Notes: generated from the letters alone by a model not told the origin. DNA of 64,000 nucleotides from Micropterix aruncella (GCA_944548615.1 OX155980.1:56701672-56765671); one strand, 5' to 3'; shown: positions 1 to 10,947, counted from the stretch's first letter. Translations and numbers: made by a program.

Positions 1-787
1 CGACCTCCATAATCGAATCTGAAGCTTTCTCGATTATTGAGAAAGGTTTTGCAGTGAGATGTTTTTTGCCTTTAGAGCCAACCCGCACAAACTGTATTGG
101 GGGTTTGGAGGATACTGTGGAACCCTTGTTGGCATGAGCCACTGAGAGGCTAAGTACCTCGCGAATAACAGCAAGGACTTTGTCGTGGCGGTAAGTGTAC
201 CGTCTTTGATCCAAGGCCTTCTTGCAGCCAGCTAGAATATGTCTAGCTGTGCAAGGGGTGTTGCTACAAAGGGGACATGAACTATCCTCAGCATAGCTCT
301 AACGAGCGAGGTTACTGGGGTCTGGAAGTGTATGCTGAAAGGCATTTAAATAAAATTTCAGCATCTCTGGCGTCCAGTCATAAAACATTACTTTCCAGTG
401 CATTGGAGGAGGAATGCAAAAGTCTCCAATTGTTGTCCAATCATTCTGGCATTGAAGGCCAATAGCGTGAGCCATACTATTGCTGTCGTAATCTCCCCGC
501 AAGAGAGACATCTTCAAGTCCACATCGCTCATGGTTGTACTGCCAAACCCCAGACCAGTGCCATTCTGGCTGATTCCAGTAAGGAACTTTTTGTGGAAGT
601 CTACGCGGGCTAGTAGATCATTTGAATCACTACGGCCAATTATTACGTGCTTTGATATTGCTGGATCTTTGGAATTACCCATATTGCTCTTTTGTCGCCG
701 AAGTTGGAATTCTCGTCTTGAACTTTCAGAGCTCGTTCCAACTTCCATTAGGTTTGAAGTCGACGCCGATGGAACTTCTTTTTCCAT
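1..787 (-). pseudogene. R2-like retrotransposon fragment (C-terminal region), cut by window edge
   Basis: This minus-strand segment matches about 5,850-6,540 of the near-complete plus-strand copy at 3,488-7,078, so it is an inverted copy of the same non-LTR retrotransposon. It encodes the region between the reverse transcriptase and the restriction-like endonuclease, including a Cys-x2-Cys-x8-His-x4-Cys finger just after position 300, and runs off the window before the endonuclease motifs. A TGG-to-TAG change near 299 stops the frame where the other copy reads on. Upstream of the homology (about 675-787) there is an open, in-frame stretch of some 37 residues starting with Met that the other copy lacks. 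It could be flanking DNA read by chance or a fused exon. Identification of the family is firm; function in this copy is unlikely. Confidence 0.8.
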
Positions 788-839
788 AGCAATCTAAAAC
801 AATAGACACATTATTGTTAATATATTTATTATATACACT

Positions 840-1161
840 CAAGAGCAATGAAACCAGGCTCTTAATATCTCGGAAACTAATAATGTTAGCTTATTCCAAT
901 AAAAAATATTTTATAGACAATTTAATACCATTCAAGTTGCTGTAAAGTAATGCCAACAAAAAGGCTAAAACATTTTTCTTTGAAAATCGAACTACGAATT
1001 TACTGCATTTGTTTTTGTATTACTTTTTGTTCTCTCAAAAAAAAAAAACAAATATAATGAGCACAATTCAATATTAATATAGTATTTATGGAATAAGCTA
1101 GCAGTCTTAGTGTCTGAAAAATTCATATGTTTATGTTGGTGACCCGGTTTCATTGCTCTTG
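840..1161. repeat. MITE-like inverted-repeat element
   Basis: CAAGAGCAATGAAACCAGG at 840-858 is matched in inverted orientation by the complement at about 1,143-1,161 with one mismatch (about 19 bp). Part of the subterminal sequence (GTTAGCTTATTCCA / GCTAGCTTATTCCA) is also inverted. The interior is AT-rich and carries no credible ORF. No clear target-site duplication was seen, so the class is open. Confidence 0.5.
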
Positions 1162-2326
1162 AAGATATAGAATGTCTTATTCTTAAGGCAAAAAGCTTCA
1201 ACAGGTAGATAATAATACACATAAACTAAACATATTCTTCAAATTGTAGTGGCGGATTGATAATTTTGAATTCTACCGGCAGATGGACAACAGAAATGAC
1301 GGCATCGAAGTAGTGGAAGGAGAAGGAAAAGAAGATGGCAAGAATAAAGAGGCGTGCCTGTGTCTGGGCCGGATCGAGAGGTCCCAAGTGGAGGCCCCCT
1401 TGTTGAGGAAAAAAGATAACGGTTGAAACAAATTTTAACATTCTATTGTTTCTGATTGGAGTGAACAAATATAAACGGATCGTTTTTTTTAAAAATATTT
1501 AACCCGACAAATGCGAGCCGACCCCCACCGGTTGCAAGCCTAAAAATGGTGGAACGTGAGCCAACCAATAGCGGTTGCAACGTTCACCGTTTGCGAAAAA
1601 ATCCATTTGAAAATAGAACGCGCTTCTATATTTTATCGTATGATGCCAGAAAATAGCCAGATTCGTTACTATTAAATTCTACGATAGTTTCATGCGATGA
1701 AAGCTTTATGATATATTACATCCCTGGCAAACGGCCGTGACTCATTCGTGACAGAGCGTTTAACGGACCGCTGCAAGGTAGTCAAAATTTGTGGTTTTTA
1801 AGTGTTTTTAGTTGGATTTTGTACATAAAGGTGAGTTATATGCATTCTAAATTAGTCTAGGAATGATAATTAATAATTGGGAAGGCCATTTCCTTTTTTT
1901 CACGTAGTTTTGAGTAAAATTCGTCGGTGCCACCATGTGTCGCAATGGCGGAATGACGATTTTTTTTACGAAACGACTGAAATATCGCGAAATTTGATGT
2001 ATTATTGGTTTATTTCGCTTATAAAATCGTTATTTTCTCAAGGAATTAGATGTATTTTGATATTTACATGTAGTTTCAACATTTCACACGATTTTCAGTT
2101 TATATTTTGGCGACAAAAACCGAGATTTCTCAATGTGCATAGTAAAGGCTTGTATTTCTATCAATAGAAAACTAAAAAAAAAATACGTTTTTTTAAAAAA
2201 AATATATTTTTATTTTCGAGAAATTTGTATATTTGAATATCGGATTTTATAGTGAAACTAAAATGCAGCTTAATATAACATACAACTTTTTTTCAATTTG
2301 GGCTTATTAACTGAGGAAAACTAGAC
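1162..2326. other. Non-coding stretch, no recognisable gene
   Basis: AT-rich with a somewhat more GC-rich portion at about 1,500-1,830. No ORF here resembles a known family. The string AAAGGTGAGTTA at about 1,828-1,839 fits an insect splice donor and could close an untranslated exon, but nothing downstream supports a gene. Confidence 0.4.
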
Positions 2327-2862
2327 TGTGGCGCACCGTGCGGCGTAAGCCAATCGACTGTGAACTCTAACAGTCGGGGGAGCTGCTTCCTATAGAGCGG
2401 GGGTGGTTGCGGACCTTACGGCGACTGCTCTTGAAATGACCATCGGCTACCCGATCCTGAGTGAGCAGCCGGGCAAAGGATGCCGTGGTCCGCGATAGAT
2501 TCGGTATACACCGTTTCACCGCTTCGTAAGGGAGAGGACCGCGCAAGCGACCTCGAACTCGTAACTAATCGAGAGACCGGAGTAATCTGGTCTGGAAGTG
2601 AATATATCTCCTCGTATCACCTATCTCCCTGGAAGTGAACGTAGAAGACTTGGGGACGAAACAGTCCACTATCTAGCTACTTTACAAGTCCATAAGAGGC
2701 CAACGCCTTATCCGCGAGATAGCCAGGAATGTTACCTGGCGGGCCTACACTCACGCCCTTACTTCCAATTGTGACCAGATTACTCCGGTCTCTCGATTGG
2801 TTCAGAGTTCGAGGTCGCTTGCGCGGTCCTCTCCCTTACGATGCGGTGAAACATTGTAATAT
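2327..2862. repeat. GC-rich structured repeat, copy 1 (inverted pair)
   Basis: The first half (about 2,327-2,640) matches the plus strand of the repeat at 46,400-47,045, and the second half (about 2,640-2,862) matches its minus strand. The two halves therefore face each other, giving arms of about 85 bp (about 2,512-2,597 and 2,770-2,856) that pair nearly perfectly around a loop of about 170 bp. Shared marks are GTGGTCCGCGATAGATT, CGCGCAAGCGAC and GAAGACTTGGGGAC. No ORF. Family identity unknown; it may be the untranslated end of a retroelement. Confidence 0.7.
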
Positions 2863-2963
2863 TATTACTGGCCCTAATGCTTCTTTTGATAGGTTTCTTA
2901 AATAATTTCACTAAACCATATAATTCGCGAAACCGAAACCACTGCAGCAGTATAAAGTCTCTA

Positions 2964-3487
2964 AGCAGTATAAATTCCTTGAAAGTCTCGGATGCACAGC
3001 CCTGCGTCCAGATATAACTCTTTACTCTCTATCTCGGAAGATGGTTCTTATCGTAGAATTAACTGTTCCATGGGAATCAAATATCCCAAAAGACCACGAG
3101 TACAAATTAAATAAATACCATGACCTCGCAAATGCTGTCACCCGGAACGGCTTCACTGTTCACCTTCACGCGGTGGAAGTAGGCGCTCGTGGCCTACCAG
3201 CTAAATCTTTGTTTCATCTTTTTAAAGATCTTGGTCTCTCCAGGAAAATAATCAACTCCTTTCTAGAAAAATTATCTAAAACCGCGATCTCTGCATCTCA
3301 AATTCTATGGCTTCGAAGGGGGAGTGAATGGGTGGTAAGGTGAACGCTCACATGTGGCAAGACAGCTGTCCTAAACCTACCACAGCCGGTCGTTAGTCCG
3401 GAATTCACCGCTCACCTCCCAGAAGTGTAATAATTATATACGATGGGCCCGATTTTTGGTCGGTGAATTCCATGGCAGCTCCGTTTG
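2964..3487 (+). pseudogene. R2-like retrotransposon, 5'-truncated copy (3' end)
   Basis: Starting abruptly at about 2,964, the sequence matches the last part of the full copy (about 6,531-7,075): the endonuclease core (RPDITLYS ... VELTVPWE, Met at 3,041) followed by the GC-rich 3' UTR. The frame is open through the endonuclease to 3,343 and reads about ten residues past the stop position of the full copy, because the TGA there reads CGA. 5' truncation is the usual outcome of target-primed reverse transcription. Its 3' end (TTTGTATTTTATT, about 3,487) runs directly into the 5' end of the next copy, so the two lie head to tail. Confidence 0.8.
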
Positions 3488-3528
3488 TATTTTATTGTTA
3501 AAAAAGTGTTAAAAACAACGAAAGAGTT

Positions 3529-4610
3529 GTGACAGCCGGAGAGACGGTGGACGGCGTGAAAGAACGTATCGGATTGATGGCCTTGCAAGCCAGATCCGAT
3601 TACCCTAAAGCAAAAAAGGAAAAAAAGAAAATATGCCCCCAAGCGGCCTATCAGGGGGGGAGAATTCCCGCTACCTCAGTCGAAACCCCACAAAACGACA
3701 TGGCGAAAATACCGGACCTTGTTTGCCCTTACTGTAAAAAGAAATATAAAAGTCTGGCTAGGATAAACAAGCACATTGCTGGGCATGATGATAGCGACGC
3801 TGCACGGCAGTGTCTTAAACCGTCGCAAGGAGTCACGGACAGAGTCGAACCTCACACGTCCCTAGACTCCACATCTGCCCGCAGTTTGTCACCCGACCGG
3901 TCTCCACGACCTGCGCCAATCATATCTTTCCCTCCTCTAAAATTCCATTCACTTGCGAAAGAGGATTGGGAATATCACAATAGTAATTTAACTTCAATTC
4001 TTGACCACTCTGTGAACCGTAATGCCCCTGCCAGTGTTCAACTGTTGTCCTTCCAGGTGGCGGTCCATGAATACTTCTAGGGTGTTTACCCAAAATCTAC
4101 CCATGTCGACCCGGTTCACAGAGAAAACGCATTCAAAGCAAAGCTCCGTAGGCAGAAGCGGATACTTCGTCGCCAGCTACGTGAAGCCAAGAAAGCCGGA
4201 GATAAGGCCCTCTGCCACAACTTCTCGCACGCGAACCGCTCTATACTCAAACTGATACAGAGCGTAGCAACGCAAAACAACAAGCGCAAAGAAGCATTTC
4301 TCAAGTCCAAAGAGGAATCCCGGTTTGACAAAAACCGTTTTAACTACAGTAAAAAGGTTTTGTCTGCCGCTAAGGGCACAATCCAAATCCCGTAAGAAAT
4401 GGCCACGGAATACTTTTCGACCACTTATGAGGATCCAATGCGGCTCCATACGTACAGCCCTCCTCCGGGCATTACACCTCCGCCTCTGCCTACAGTAGCT
4501 TTCGCCTCTCAATCCCCATCTCTAGATAAGATTTTAAATCAAATAAAAGCCGTCGGGCTTCCGGGAAGCCGTCGGGCTCTACTCCGGGTCCCGATGGTAT
4601 TCCCTACTTA
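3529..4610 (+). pseudogene. R2-like ORF, N-terminal region with C2H2 finger
   Basis: Translation from 3,529 gives a basic N-terminus, then a zinc finger of the form CPYC-x12-H-x3-H at about 3,724-3,789. R2-type elements use such N-terminal fingers to bind DNA. A TAG at 4,078-4,080 and a TAA at 4,393-4,395 interrupt a frame that otherwise stays open into the linker before the reverse transcriptase. Near 4,553-4,575 the string GCCGTCGGGCT occurs twice within about 20 bases; this short duplication shifts the frame just before the GPDG motif of the polymerase. The true initiation codon of the parent element is uncertain. Confidence 0.75.
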
Positions 4611-6042
4611 GTGTATAAAAAGTGCCCCTGCCTTCTGCAAAACTTAGGATCCATCTTCCGACATATATGGAATAGCGGTGTAGTCCCACAGAATTTCGGC
4701 CGAGCGACAGTCATCTTAATTCCGAAGGTCCCAGTTTGCACCGGACCAAAGGACGCTCGGCCCATTGCTCTGACAGATACTGTGGCCAAAATCTTTTTCG
4801 GCATAGTCCACATGAGGATGAGCGACTTCATGCTCCGGAACGAGTACCTTGGAGTGTCAGTACAAAAAGGCTTCATGCGTGGCGTCTCAGGCTGCCGCGA
4901 GCACAACTCTCTCTTGGCTGCTGCCATTAAGGATGCGAGACAGCACGAACGCCAAATCAATATATGCTGGCTCGACCTAGAGAATGCCTTTGGGTCAGTT
5001 AGGCACAGTCTTCTCCACTTTGCGCCCCGCTGGTACAACTTCCCATCTGTGGTGCGTGACATTGTAGCCTCCTACTACAACTGTCTGACGTTCCATGTCA
5101 AAATGCAAGAATGGACTACCCGCTCTATATCATATTCAATTGGACTGTTTCAGGGCTGTTGCCTCTCTCCGACGATATTCAATATCGTTTTCAATATACT
5201 GCTGGAAAGCCTGACCCAGTTCGACAAGAAGTGGGGTTACCGTTTTAAAACAGACGGCCAATACACATCGTCAGGCCTCGCTTTTGCCGACGACCTAACT
5301 TTTATCACCAGGAGTTCCATTACAGAAAGTGGAGCTGTTCTGCGACTGGTCAGGCTATATAAACGTGAAGCCCTCCAAATGTTTTTGCCTTGGACTCGCC
5401 CGCATAGACACAAAATTTACATCCTATGACCCAAAATTGGCCTATAAGGGCTCTATTATCTCCCTTATAGACCCAAATAACCACTTCAAATTTCTTGGCA
5501 GGAAAATCACCTGCCAGGGAACAGACCTCTCTGGCGATCATGTTATAGAACATTTCAGTAGTTGCCTGGAAAAGATAGCTGCATTGCTAATTTCTGGCCC
5601 TCGTAAGGCTTGGATCTATGACAACTATCTAACTTCACATTTGTCATGGCCCTTTCTTATTTACGATTTCACCAAAACCCAACTGTCTCGTCTGGATGCA
5701 CTGGTGACAGCTAGTTTAAAATCCTGGTTGTCCTTAACCAAACCAGCTGACCCCTTGACTCTCTTCAGGTCCAAACACAATTTTGGGCTAGCTCCAAAAC
5801 TGCTCTCTCTGCTCTACGCCAACTCCAGAATAACCAAAAATTCGATTCTAAGCAATTCCAAGGATCCGGCAATATCGAAGCACGTAATAAGAGGCCGTAG
5901 TGAGTCAAATGATCTACAAGCTCGCGTAGACTTCCACAAAAAGTTCCTTACTGGAATCAGCCAGAATGGCTCTGGTCTGGGGTATGGCAGTACAACCATG
6001 AGCAATGTGGACTTGAAGAAGTCTCTCTTGCGGGGAGATTAA
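4584..6042 (+). pseudogene. R2-like reverse transcriptase domain
   Basis: The reading frame from about 4,584 carries GPDGIPY, then RATVILIPK, RPIAL, motif A (LDLENAF), the QGCCLSP motif and the catalytic FADD box at about 5,283-5,294. These are the standard non-LTR polymerase blocks. Near 5,325 the frame shifts by one base, and the thumb and linker continue in the second frame to a TAA at 6,040-6,042. The copy at 1-787 has an open codon at that position. The enzyme is therefore recognisable but could not be made as one protein from this copy. Confidence 0.85.
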
Positions 6043-6891
6043 GAAAGCAATAGTATGGCTCAAGCTATTGGCCTTCAATGACAGAATGATTGGACAATTG
6101 GAGACTTTTGCATTCTTCCTCCAATGCACTGGAACGTAATATGGAATGACTGGACCCCAGAGATGCTGAAGTTTTATTTAAATGCCTTTCAGCATACACT
6201 TCCAGACCCCAGTAACCTCGCTCGTTGGAGCTATGCCGAGGATAGTTCATGCGCCCTTTGTAGCAACACCCCTTGCACTGCTAGACATATTCTAGCTGGC
6301 TGCAAGGTGGCCTTGGATCAAGGAAGGTACACTTATCGCAACGACAAAGTCCTTGCTGTTATTCGCGAGGTACTTAGCCTCTCAGTGGCTCGTGCCAACA
6401 AGGGTTCCACAGTATCCTCCAAACCCCCAATACAGTTTGTGCGGGTTGGCTCTAAAGGCAAAAAACATCTCACCGCAAAACCTTTCTCAATAATCGAGAA
6501 AGCTTCAGATTTGATTATGGAGGTCGATTCGGTCTCTAAGCAGTATAAATTCCTTGAAAGTCTCGGATGCACAGCCCTGCGTCCAGATATAACTCTTTAC
6601 TCTCTATCTCGGAAGATGGTCCTTATCGTAGAATTAACTGTTCCATGGGAATCAAATATCCCAAAAGACCACGAGTACAAATTAAATAAATACCATGATC
6701 TCGCAAATGCCGTCACTCGGAACGGCTTCACTGTTCATCTTCACGCGGTGGAAATAGGTGCTCGTGGCCTGCCAGCTAAATCTTTGTTTCACCTTTTTAA
6801 AGACCTTGGTCTCTCCAGGAAAATAATCAACTCATTTCTAGAAAAAAAATCTAAAACGGCGATTTCTGCATCTCAAATTCTATGGCTTTGA
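6043..6891 (+). pseudogene. R2-like CCHC finger and restriction-like endonuclease
   Basis: In the same frame as the preceding segment, after a TGA at 6,079-6,081, comes a finger CALC-x8-H-x4-C at about 6,251-6,301 and then the endonuclease: RPDITLYS at about 6,580-6,605 and VELTVPWE at about 6,630-6,655. The acidic residues of these two motifs belong to the PD-(D/E)xK active site known in R2. The ORF ends at a TGA at 6,889-6,891. The truncated copy upstream keeps the same residues in this domain, which suggests purifying selection acted until recently on the source element. Confidence 0.8.
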
Positions 6892-7250
6892 AGGGGGAGT
6901 GAATGGGTGGTAAGGTGAACGCTCACATGTGGCAAGACAGCTGTCCTAAACCTACCACAGCCGGTCGTTAGTCCGGAATCCACCGCTCACCTCCCAGAAG
7001 TGTAATAATTATATATGATGGACCCGATTTTTGGTGGTGAATTCCATGGCAGCCTCGTTTGTATTTTATTTATTTGTGGCATGTATGGGGTAATGCTGAT
7101 GCTATGTATTCTATTTTTAAGAAGTCTGACCATTTGTTTCGAGTTCTTTATTGAATCCACTGTCTACTGATGAATTTTCAGCTTTTCCAAAACATTTTGG
7201 GGGTACTAATTAAAATTATACCTTTTCTAGTACGCCAGCGGTGTCCAGAA

Positions 7251-7316
7251 GACATGTTATAACTTATTTAAAATAATAAAGTAGACATGTTATAACTTAT
7301 TTAAAATAATAAAGTA
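7251..7316. repeat. 33-bp tandem duplication
   Basis: Two identical 33-bp units lie side by side at 7,251-7,283 and 7,284-7,316, each beginning GACATGTTATAACTTATTT. This is probably a recent slippage or unequal exchange event. Confidence 0.9.
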
Positions 7317-7745
7317 AAATGTTTCCCAGTCGACAGAAACATTTTCTTGCAGACCCGGTGCATTATAATGTTGTCCTCCACTTTAATTTTTAGATAGTAA
7401 TCATAGGTTCTACTCCGATTTAGTTTATCTTTCATGTCTTGTTTTCTGTATTTGGGAGTTTTTGTCGAAACCAGAGTAGCCACATACATTTTACAAAGAT
7501 TTTCAAGAATCTTGCTTCCAGAATGATTCAAATGCGATTTTTCGGTTCTCCTCAGTTACATTGGAGCACTGAAAATTTTGACTTGGTCCCCTGTAAGGAT
7601 TATGAGTGTGTCCACCACATCTATTTAGCATTTTTCTTGCCTCTTTTGGAGCATTTTGCCTGAATTTTCCCATAGGGTCTTTTTTAAACCCGGTGTATGC
7701 TTCTCCTTTCAACCTTGCCTCTTTATTCTTGAACCTTTTTCAAGA
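7317..7745 (-). pseudogene. DUF7869-type repeat ORF, N-terminal part
   Basis: Two overlapping minus-strand frames (about 7,745-7,503 and 7,531-7,301) together read like the front part of an insect repeat-associated ORF that I know as carrying a DUF7869 domain. The first has basic KNKEARLKGEAYTG, then NVTEENRKIAFESFW; the second continues with a TKTPKYRKQD ... YLKIKVED ... VCKKMFL stretch. A frameshift near 7,515 separates them. The C-terminal part of such an ORF, on the other strand, is at 12,580-13,400. Function is unknown; a transposase-like role has been suggested to me only by its repetitive nature. Assignment is from memory of the family pattern. Confidence 0.5.
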
Positions 7746-8410
7746 AGAAGGTTCACCTTGGCCTTTACTTACGTGTTATTATACCTTATACCTTATAATA
7801 ATGAAATATAATTCGAACTCACCAAATGTTCATTAGAAACGATGATAAAAACATTTGTATTTCTGCCTTTTGACAAGTGACAAATTGAAGTATCCAACAG
7901 TGTGGCCATCATACGAAATGACAAATTGCAATATTCTGTAGGTAACTTCACAGTGCTCTTAGGCAAATGACATTTTGAGCACACGTAAAGTTCGATATTT
8001 TAGATACATTGGCATAATAAAAAAAAATATTTTTTTGACACGTGACATTGAAGTATCAACGACGATATATTCTCTCCGAATGCTAGGGATTTCTCCATGA
8101 TGTGAAAAAATGACACTACGATTTCAGCACACTTTTAAAACAATTCCTGGGTTTTTGTCTGGACCGGCTGCTTCATCAACACGTAGAGACCCAAGAGATG
8201 ATTTATAATAATAGTCGATTTAAAGTTTACATTTGTTAGTGAGATTTCAACTCGTCTGAGGTTGACAGACATTGGTCCCGTTGGTTCTGCAAAGTATTAT
8301 TTCTCAAACTGAATTCACAATGTCAGCCTGTTTATTGACCAGCTTTTCCGCGTTGTCCCTAATTGATGGAGGTATAGGCACTTTTGATGCGAGTTGTTAC
8401 CTACCCTGGG
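7746..8410. other. Non-coding stretch
   Basis: AT-rich sequence without a credible ORF. Short similar words (GTGACAAATTG, GTGACATTG) recur but no clear repeat unit was found. Confidence 0.4.
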
Positions 8411-8570
8411 ATTCTGTAGTGTATTGGCAATTAGGTTAGATATAAATGCACATATAGGGTAGTCTAACATATGTCAGTCTCGGACAAATACACTTGAATG
8501 TATGATGTAATATAATGGCGACGAGGTAAAAATTGGGAAATAAAGAGAAGAAAAAACCAGAAAATGGCTG

Positions 8571-9615
8571 TCAAATTTGGCGAATTCAACCTAGTGGGCA
8601 TCGAACGGTTTATTTTCACTTCGGAAGCCAATAATATTCAGGAAGACAAGCTGAAAAAGGCGAATTGACATAACTTATATGATTTGATATTATCACTGAT
8701 TACACCACACCAGGTGAGTCAAGTTAAATTTGACGAGATCACAGTATAATAACACCCAGTAAGTTCACTCAAGAGCTACAAGGCAATGCGGGATGAGGGT
8801 GTGATGGAAGTGGGGCGACGAGTAAGTCATGTCGCGTCCTCGGCCCAGAGTTACGGCGCTGTGGGCTGTAACGCGCTGAGGGGGCAGTTTGTATCCGCTC
8901 TTACTATTACTTTTTTGTGGAGATTTACGAGTCGACGCCATATGGTATTCTCAGAACAAATCGGTAGCATTATAGCATCTGCGTCGCCGGGGCACGGTAA
9001 ATGTGGACGGGACGATGCTTCAAGAGGAAGACGAGTAATCATATTACGATTTGTGGTAGCCCTTAAGGTTCCTGATGTCACTTACTTCGATTTCAATTTT
9101 GTTCTAAGAGAAGATACTATCTGCTATACTGTGACGAGATTAAGAATGTGTTAGACAATCATTTTCATCCGCAGCCGAATGAAATCATACAATTTTACAA
9201 ATTTCACATGCAAAATCAGGGAGATGGCAAAAAGGTGAAAGATTTCATGGCAGAATTGAGAAACTTGAGTGCTTACTACAATTTCGTTGATTTAGAAAGG
9301 ACACTCAGAGACAGATTAGTTTGCGAAATTAAAAACAAGGAGACGCAAAAATAACTTTTGAGACATCCTAAGTTGACTTTTAATCAAGTATATGATATCG
9401 CCGTGACAATGGAAACATCCGAGGCTGGAATGTGGATGACAAATAACGGCAGCCAGGCGAACAACGCAACCGGTTACTCAGCGCAAGAACCAATGGAAAT
9501 AAACAAGTTTAAACGAAAATCCATTATTAAGCAGCCATATAATAATTTAAACAAATGCATGCGTTGTGGCAAACCACATTCTGAAGCTTGTCGGTTCCGT
9601 TTTGAGCCATATTGA
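8571..9615 (+). pseudogene. Ty3/gypsy-type gag fragment, interrupted
   Basis: The frame beginning near 8,571 resembles the start of insect Ty3-type gag. It is broken by stops and by the 394-bp insertion at 8,740-9,133, and resumes at 9,134 with a stretch rich in capsid-like features. A stop near 9,352 is followed by a further open piece ending in a zinc knuckle, CMRC-x3-H-x3-C, at about 9,556-9,591, one residue shorter between His and Cys than usual. Protease and polymerase regions are missing. The copy is non-functional. Confidence 0.6.
8740..9133. mobile_element. 394-bp nonautonomous DNA transposon in gag
   Basis: The segment starts CACAGTATA and ends TATACTGTG, a 9-bp terminal inverted repeat. 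ACGAGAT stands directly on both sides (8,733-8,739 and 9,134-9,140), a 7-bp target duplication that could also be read as 8 bp. Removing the segment and one duplicate lets the gag frame read straight through, which confirms the boundaries. The interior has no transposase; the 122-codon ORF crossing it looks accidental. Superfamily is unclear (hAT and P elements make 8-bp duplications, and P-like elements may make 7). Confidence 0.8.
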
Positions 9616-9733
9616 ATCAGCGTGTTTAACAAAACAGCGAAGAAATACAAATCATGTCGAGACTAACATATCTTAGACTACCCTACATGTACATTTATAT
9701 CTAACCTAATTGCCAATACACTACAGATTCTAA

Positions 9734-10139
9734 AGCATGACACATTATATGATTGTCGTCACTTGAAGCGGGAGCGGAAGAGTTTTATCGTATGTTGGCA
9801 GAATGTAAATTATCGCACTGCATTTAGGTGGCTGATCTACGTTAATCGATAAATAGAGTGAGACATTCTTCCGCGTCTGCATCAAACTTGTTCGGGAGAT
9901 TTTTGAAGAGATACTGCGCGGTTCATTTTTGTACAAATCGTGTAGCAAATCTATGCAGCGCAACCAATTGTTGGAACTGCGCAAAGAGCTAACTAGTCGG
10001 ATGGAAGCCGGCAAGGCGGACCTCTCAATAAAATATGTTAGAGGTAGTCCAACAACCGTTAAAATTCCAAAAAACCAGTAGCATTACCAGTATCCTGGCC
10101 CTTTATCACGCTGACCCTGCTTTACACAAAACTGGACTA
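9734..10139 (+). pseudogene. Probable ORF1 tail of a non-LTR retrotransposon
   Basis: Decayed coding sequence upstream of the endonuclease at 10,140-10,947. The clearest part, about 9,970-10,082, reads LRKELTSRMEAGKADLSIKY and so on, like the C-terminus of ORF1 proteins of CR1/jockey-type elements, and ends in a stop. Several stops lie further upstream. The position just before an apurinic-type endonuclease supports the assignment. Confidence 0.4.
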
Positions 10140-10947
10140 GTTACCGCCTAAATTTGATCTACTAATATTAGAAATAAATACGAAAAAACCAACAATTGTA
10201 ATCCTAGTCGAAACCTGGCTCAAAACTGCAGATCGCAGCGGAACATACCACATACCTGGATATACCCTGTTTCGGCACGACCGGAAGCATCACTGCAAGA
10301 AGCGGGGCGGAGGCATTGCGATGTACATAAGTAACCAAATCAACGGCATTCCTATAGCAGCCAGCGTCAACACCAGGTACAGTCTAGACTCAGTGGAAGC
10401 ACTCTACGTGGACATCCGGGTGAGCCACCATCATTTTTTACTAGTCGGTGTATACTGACCAGACGATCCAGACTGGCAACAACACGACCTCTCACTTTAT
10501 AACAACCTTAAACTAGCTGCAGAAAACAACACTGTGGTTATTGCTGGGGATTTCAATTATCGAAACATAACCTGGCCCCTGACAGCATCACAGAGATGTG
10601 ACGACTCCGCTCAGTTATTCCAAGACATGTTCTTGGATAGTAGTCTAACACAGCTTGTGACCCAACCGACAAGATTCAGGGAAAACAACACACCATCGCT
10701 GCTTGATCTAATCCTATGCAACGATGAATGCCTGATAACCAATCTTTGCATAGATTCACCCATAGGAAAGAGTGATCATGTATGCCTGTATTTCCAGATT
10801 CAGTTTCAAAACTGTGCCAGCGAAACACTTAACCCGGAACCAAGGAGAGCTCTGCACAAAATTAATTATGAGAAATTTCAAATATACTTGAATTCAGCTC
10901 TGCCCCCGATAGTAAAAAGGGCACATCTAACATTTTTTCCGAAATAG
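10140..10947 (+). pseudogene. Non-LTR retrotransposon endonuclease (APE type)
   Basis: The frame shows the usual endonuclease blocks of CR1/jockey/I-type elements in order: ETWL with the catalytic Glu (about 10,210), GGGIAMYI, IAGDFNYRNITW (about 10,537-10,572), LLDLIL and GKSDHVCL (about 10,765-10,790). One TGA at 10,457-10,459 interrupts it; downstream the frame is open from 10,534 to 10,947. The polymerase that should follow is absent. The enzyme nicks DNA to prime reverse transcription. This copy is truncated and dead. Confidence 0.8.

Larger units (their letters stand above)
3488..7078 (+). mobile_element. Near-full-length R2-like non-LTR retrotransposon (RLE class)
   Basis: One single-ORF retrotransposon of about 3.6 kb. 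In order it has a Cys2His2 finger, a reverse transcriptase, a CCHC finger and a C-terminal restriction-like endonuclease, then a 3' UTR of about 180 bp (6,892-7,078) shared with the copy at 2,964-3,487. Such elements nick a target site and copy their RNA directly into it. The order of domains and the VELTVPWE motif place it among RLE-encoding elements (R2, HERO, Utopia or NeSL lineages); I cannot name the clade. Amber and ochre codons at 4,078 and 4,393, a frameshifting duplication near 4,560, a second shift near 5,325 and stops at 6,040 and 6,079 make it inactive. Confidence 0.85.
8411..9733 (+). mobile_element. LTR-retrotransposon fragment with inverted terminal piece
   Basis: About 72 bp at 8,412-8,483 (TGTAGTGTATTGGCAATTAG onward) recur inverted at 9,657-9,731 with a few mismatches. 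In the left copy this block is followed by ATAATGGCGACGAGG at about 8,513, which looks like the end of an LTR plus a tRNA primer site, and then by gag-like coding sequence. The right copy is in the wrong orientation to be the partner LTR, so the element is rearranged: one LTR end, part of gag, and an inverted LTR piece. pol is absent. Whether the inverted piece came with the insertion or from a second copy is unclear. Confidence 0.6.

Noticed and set aside
2327..2862. rRNA gene fragment near the R2-like elements
   Set aside because: R2 elements often sit in 28S rDNA, so this was considered, but none of the conserved 28S phrases around the R2 site could be recognised.
8786..9154. 122-codon ORF across the nested transposon
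   Set aside because: It crosses the element's right border into gag and has no recognisable motif.
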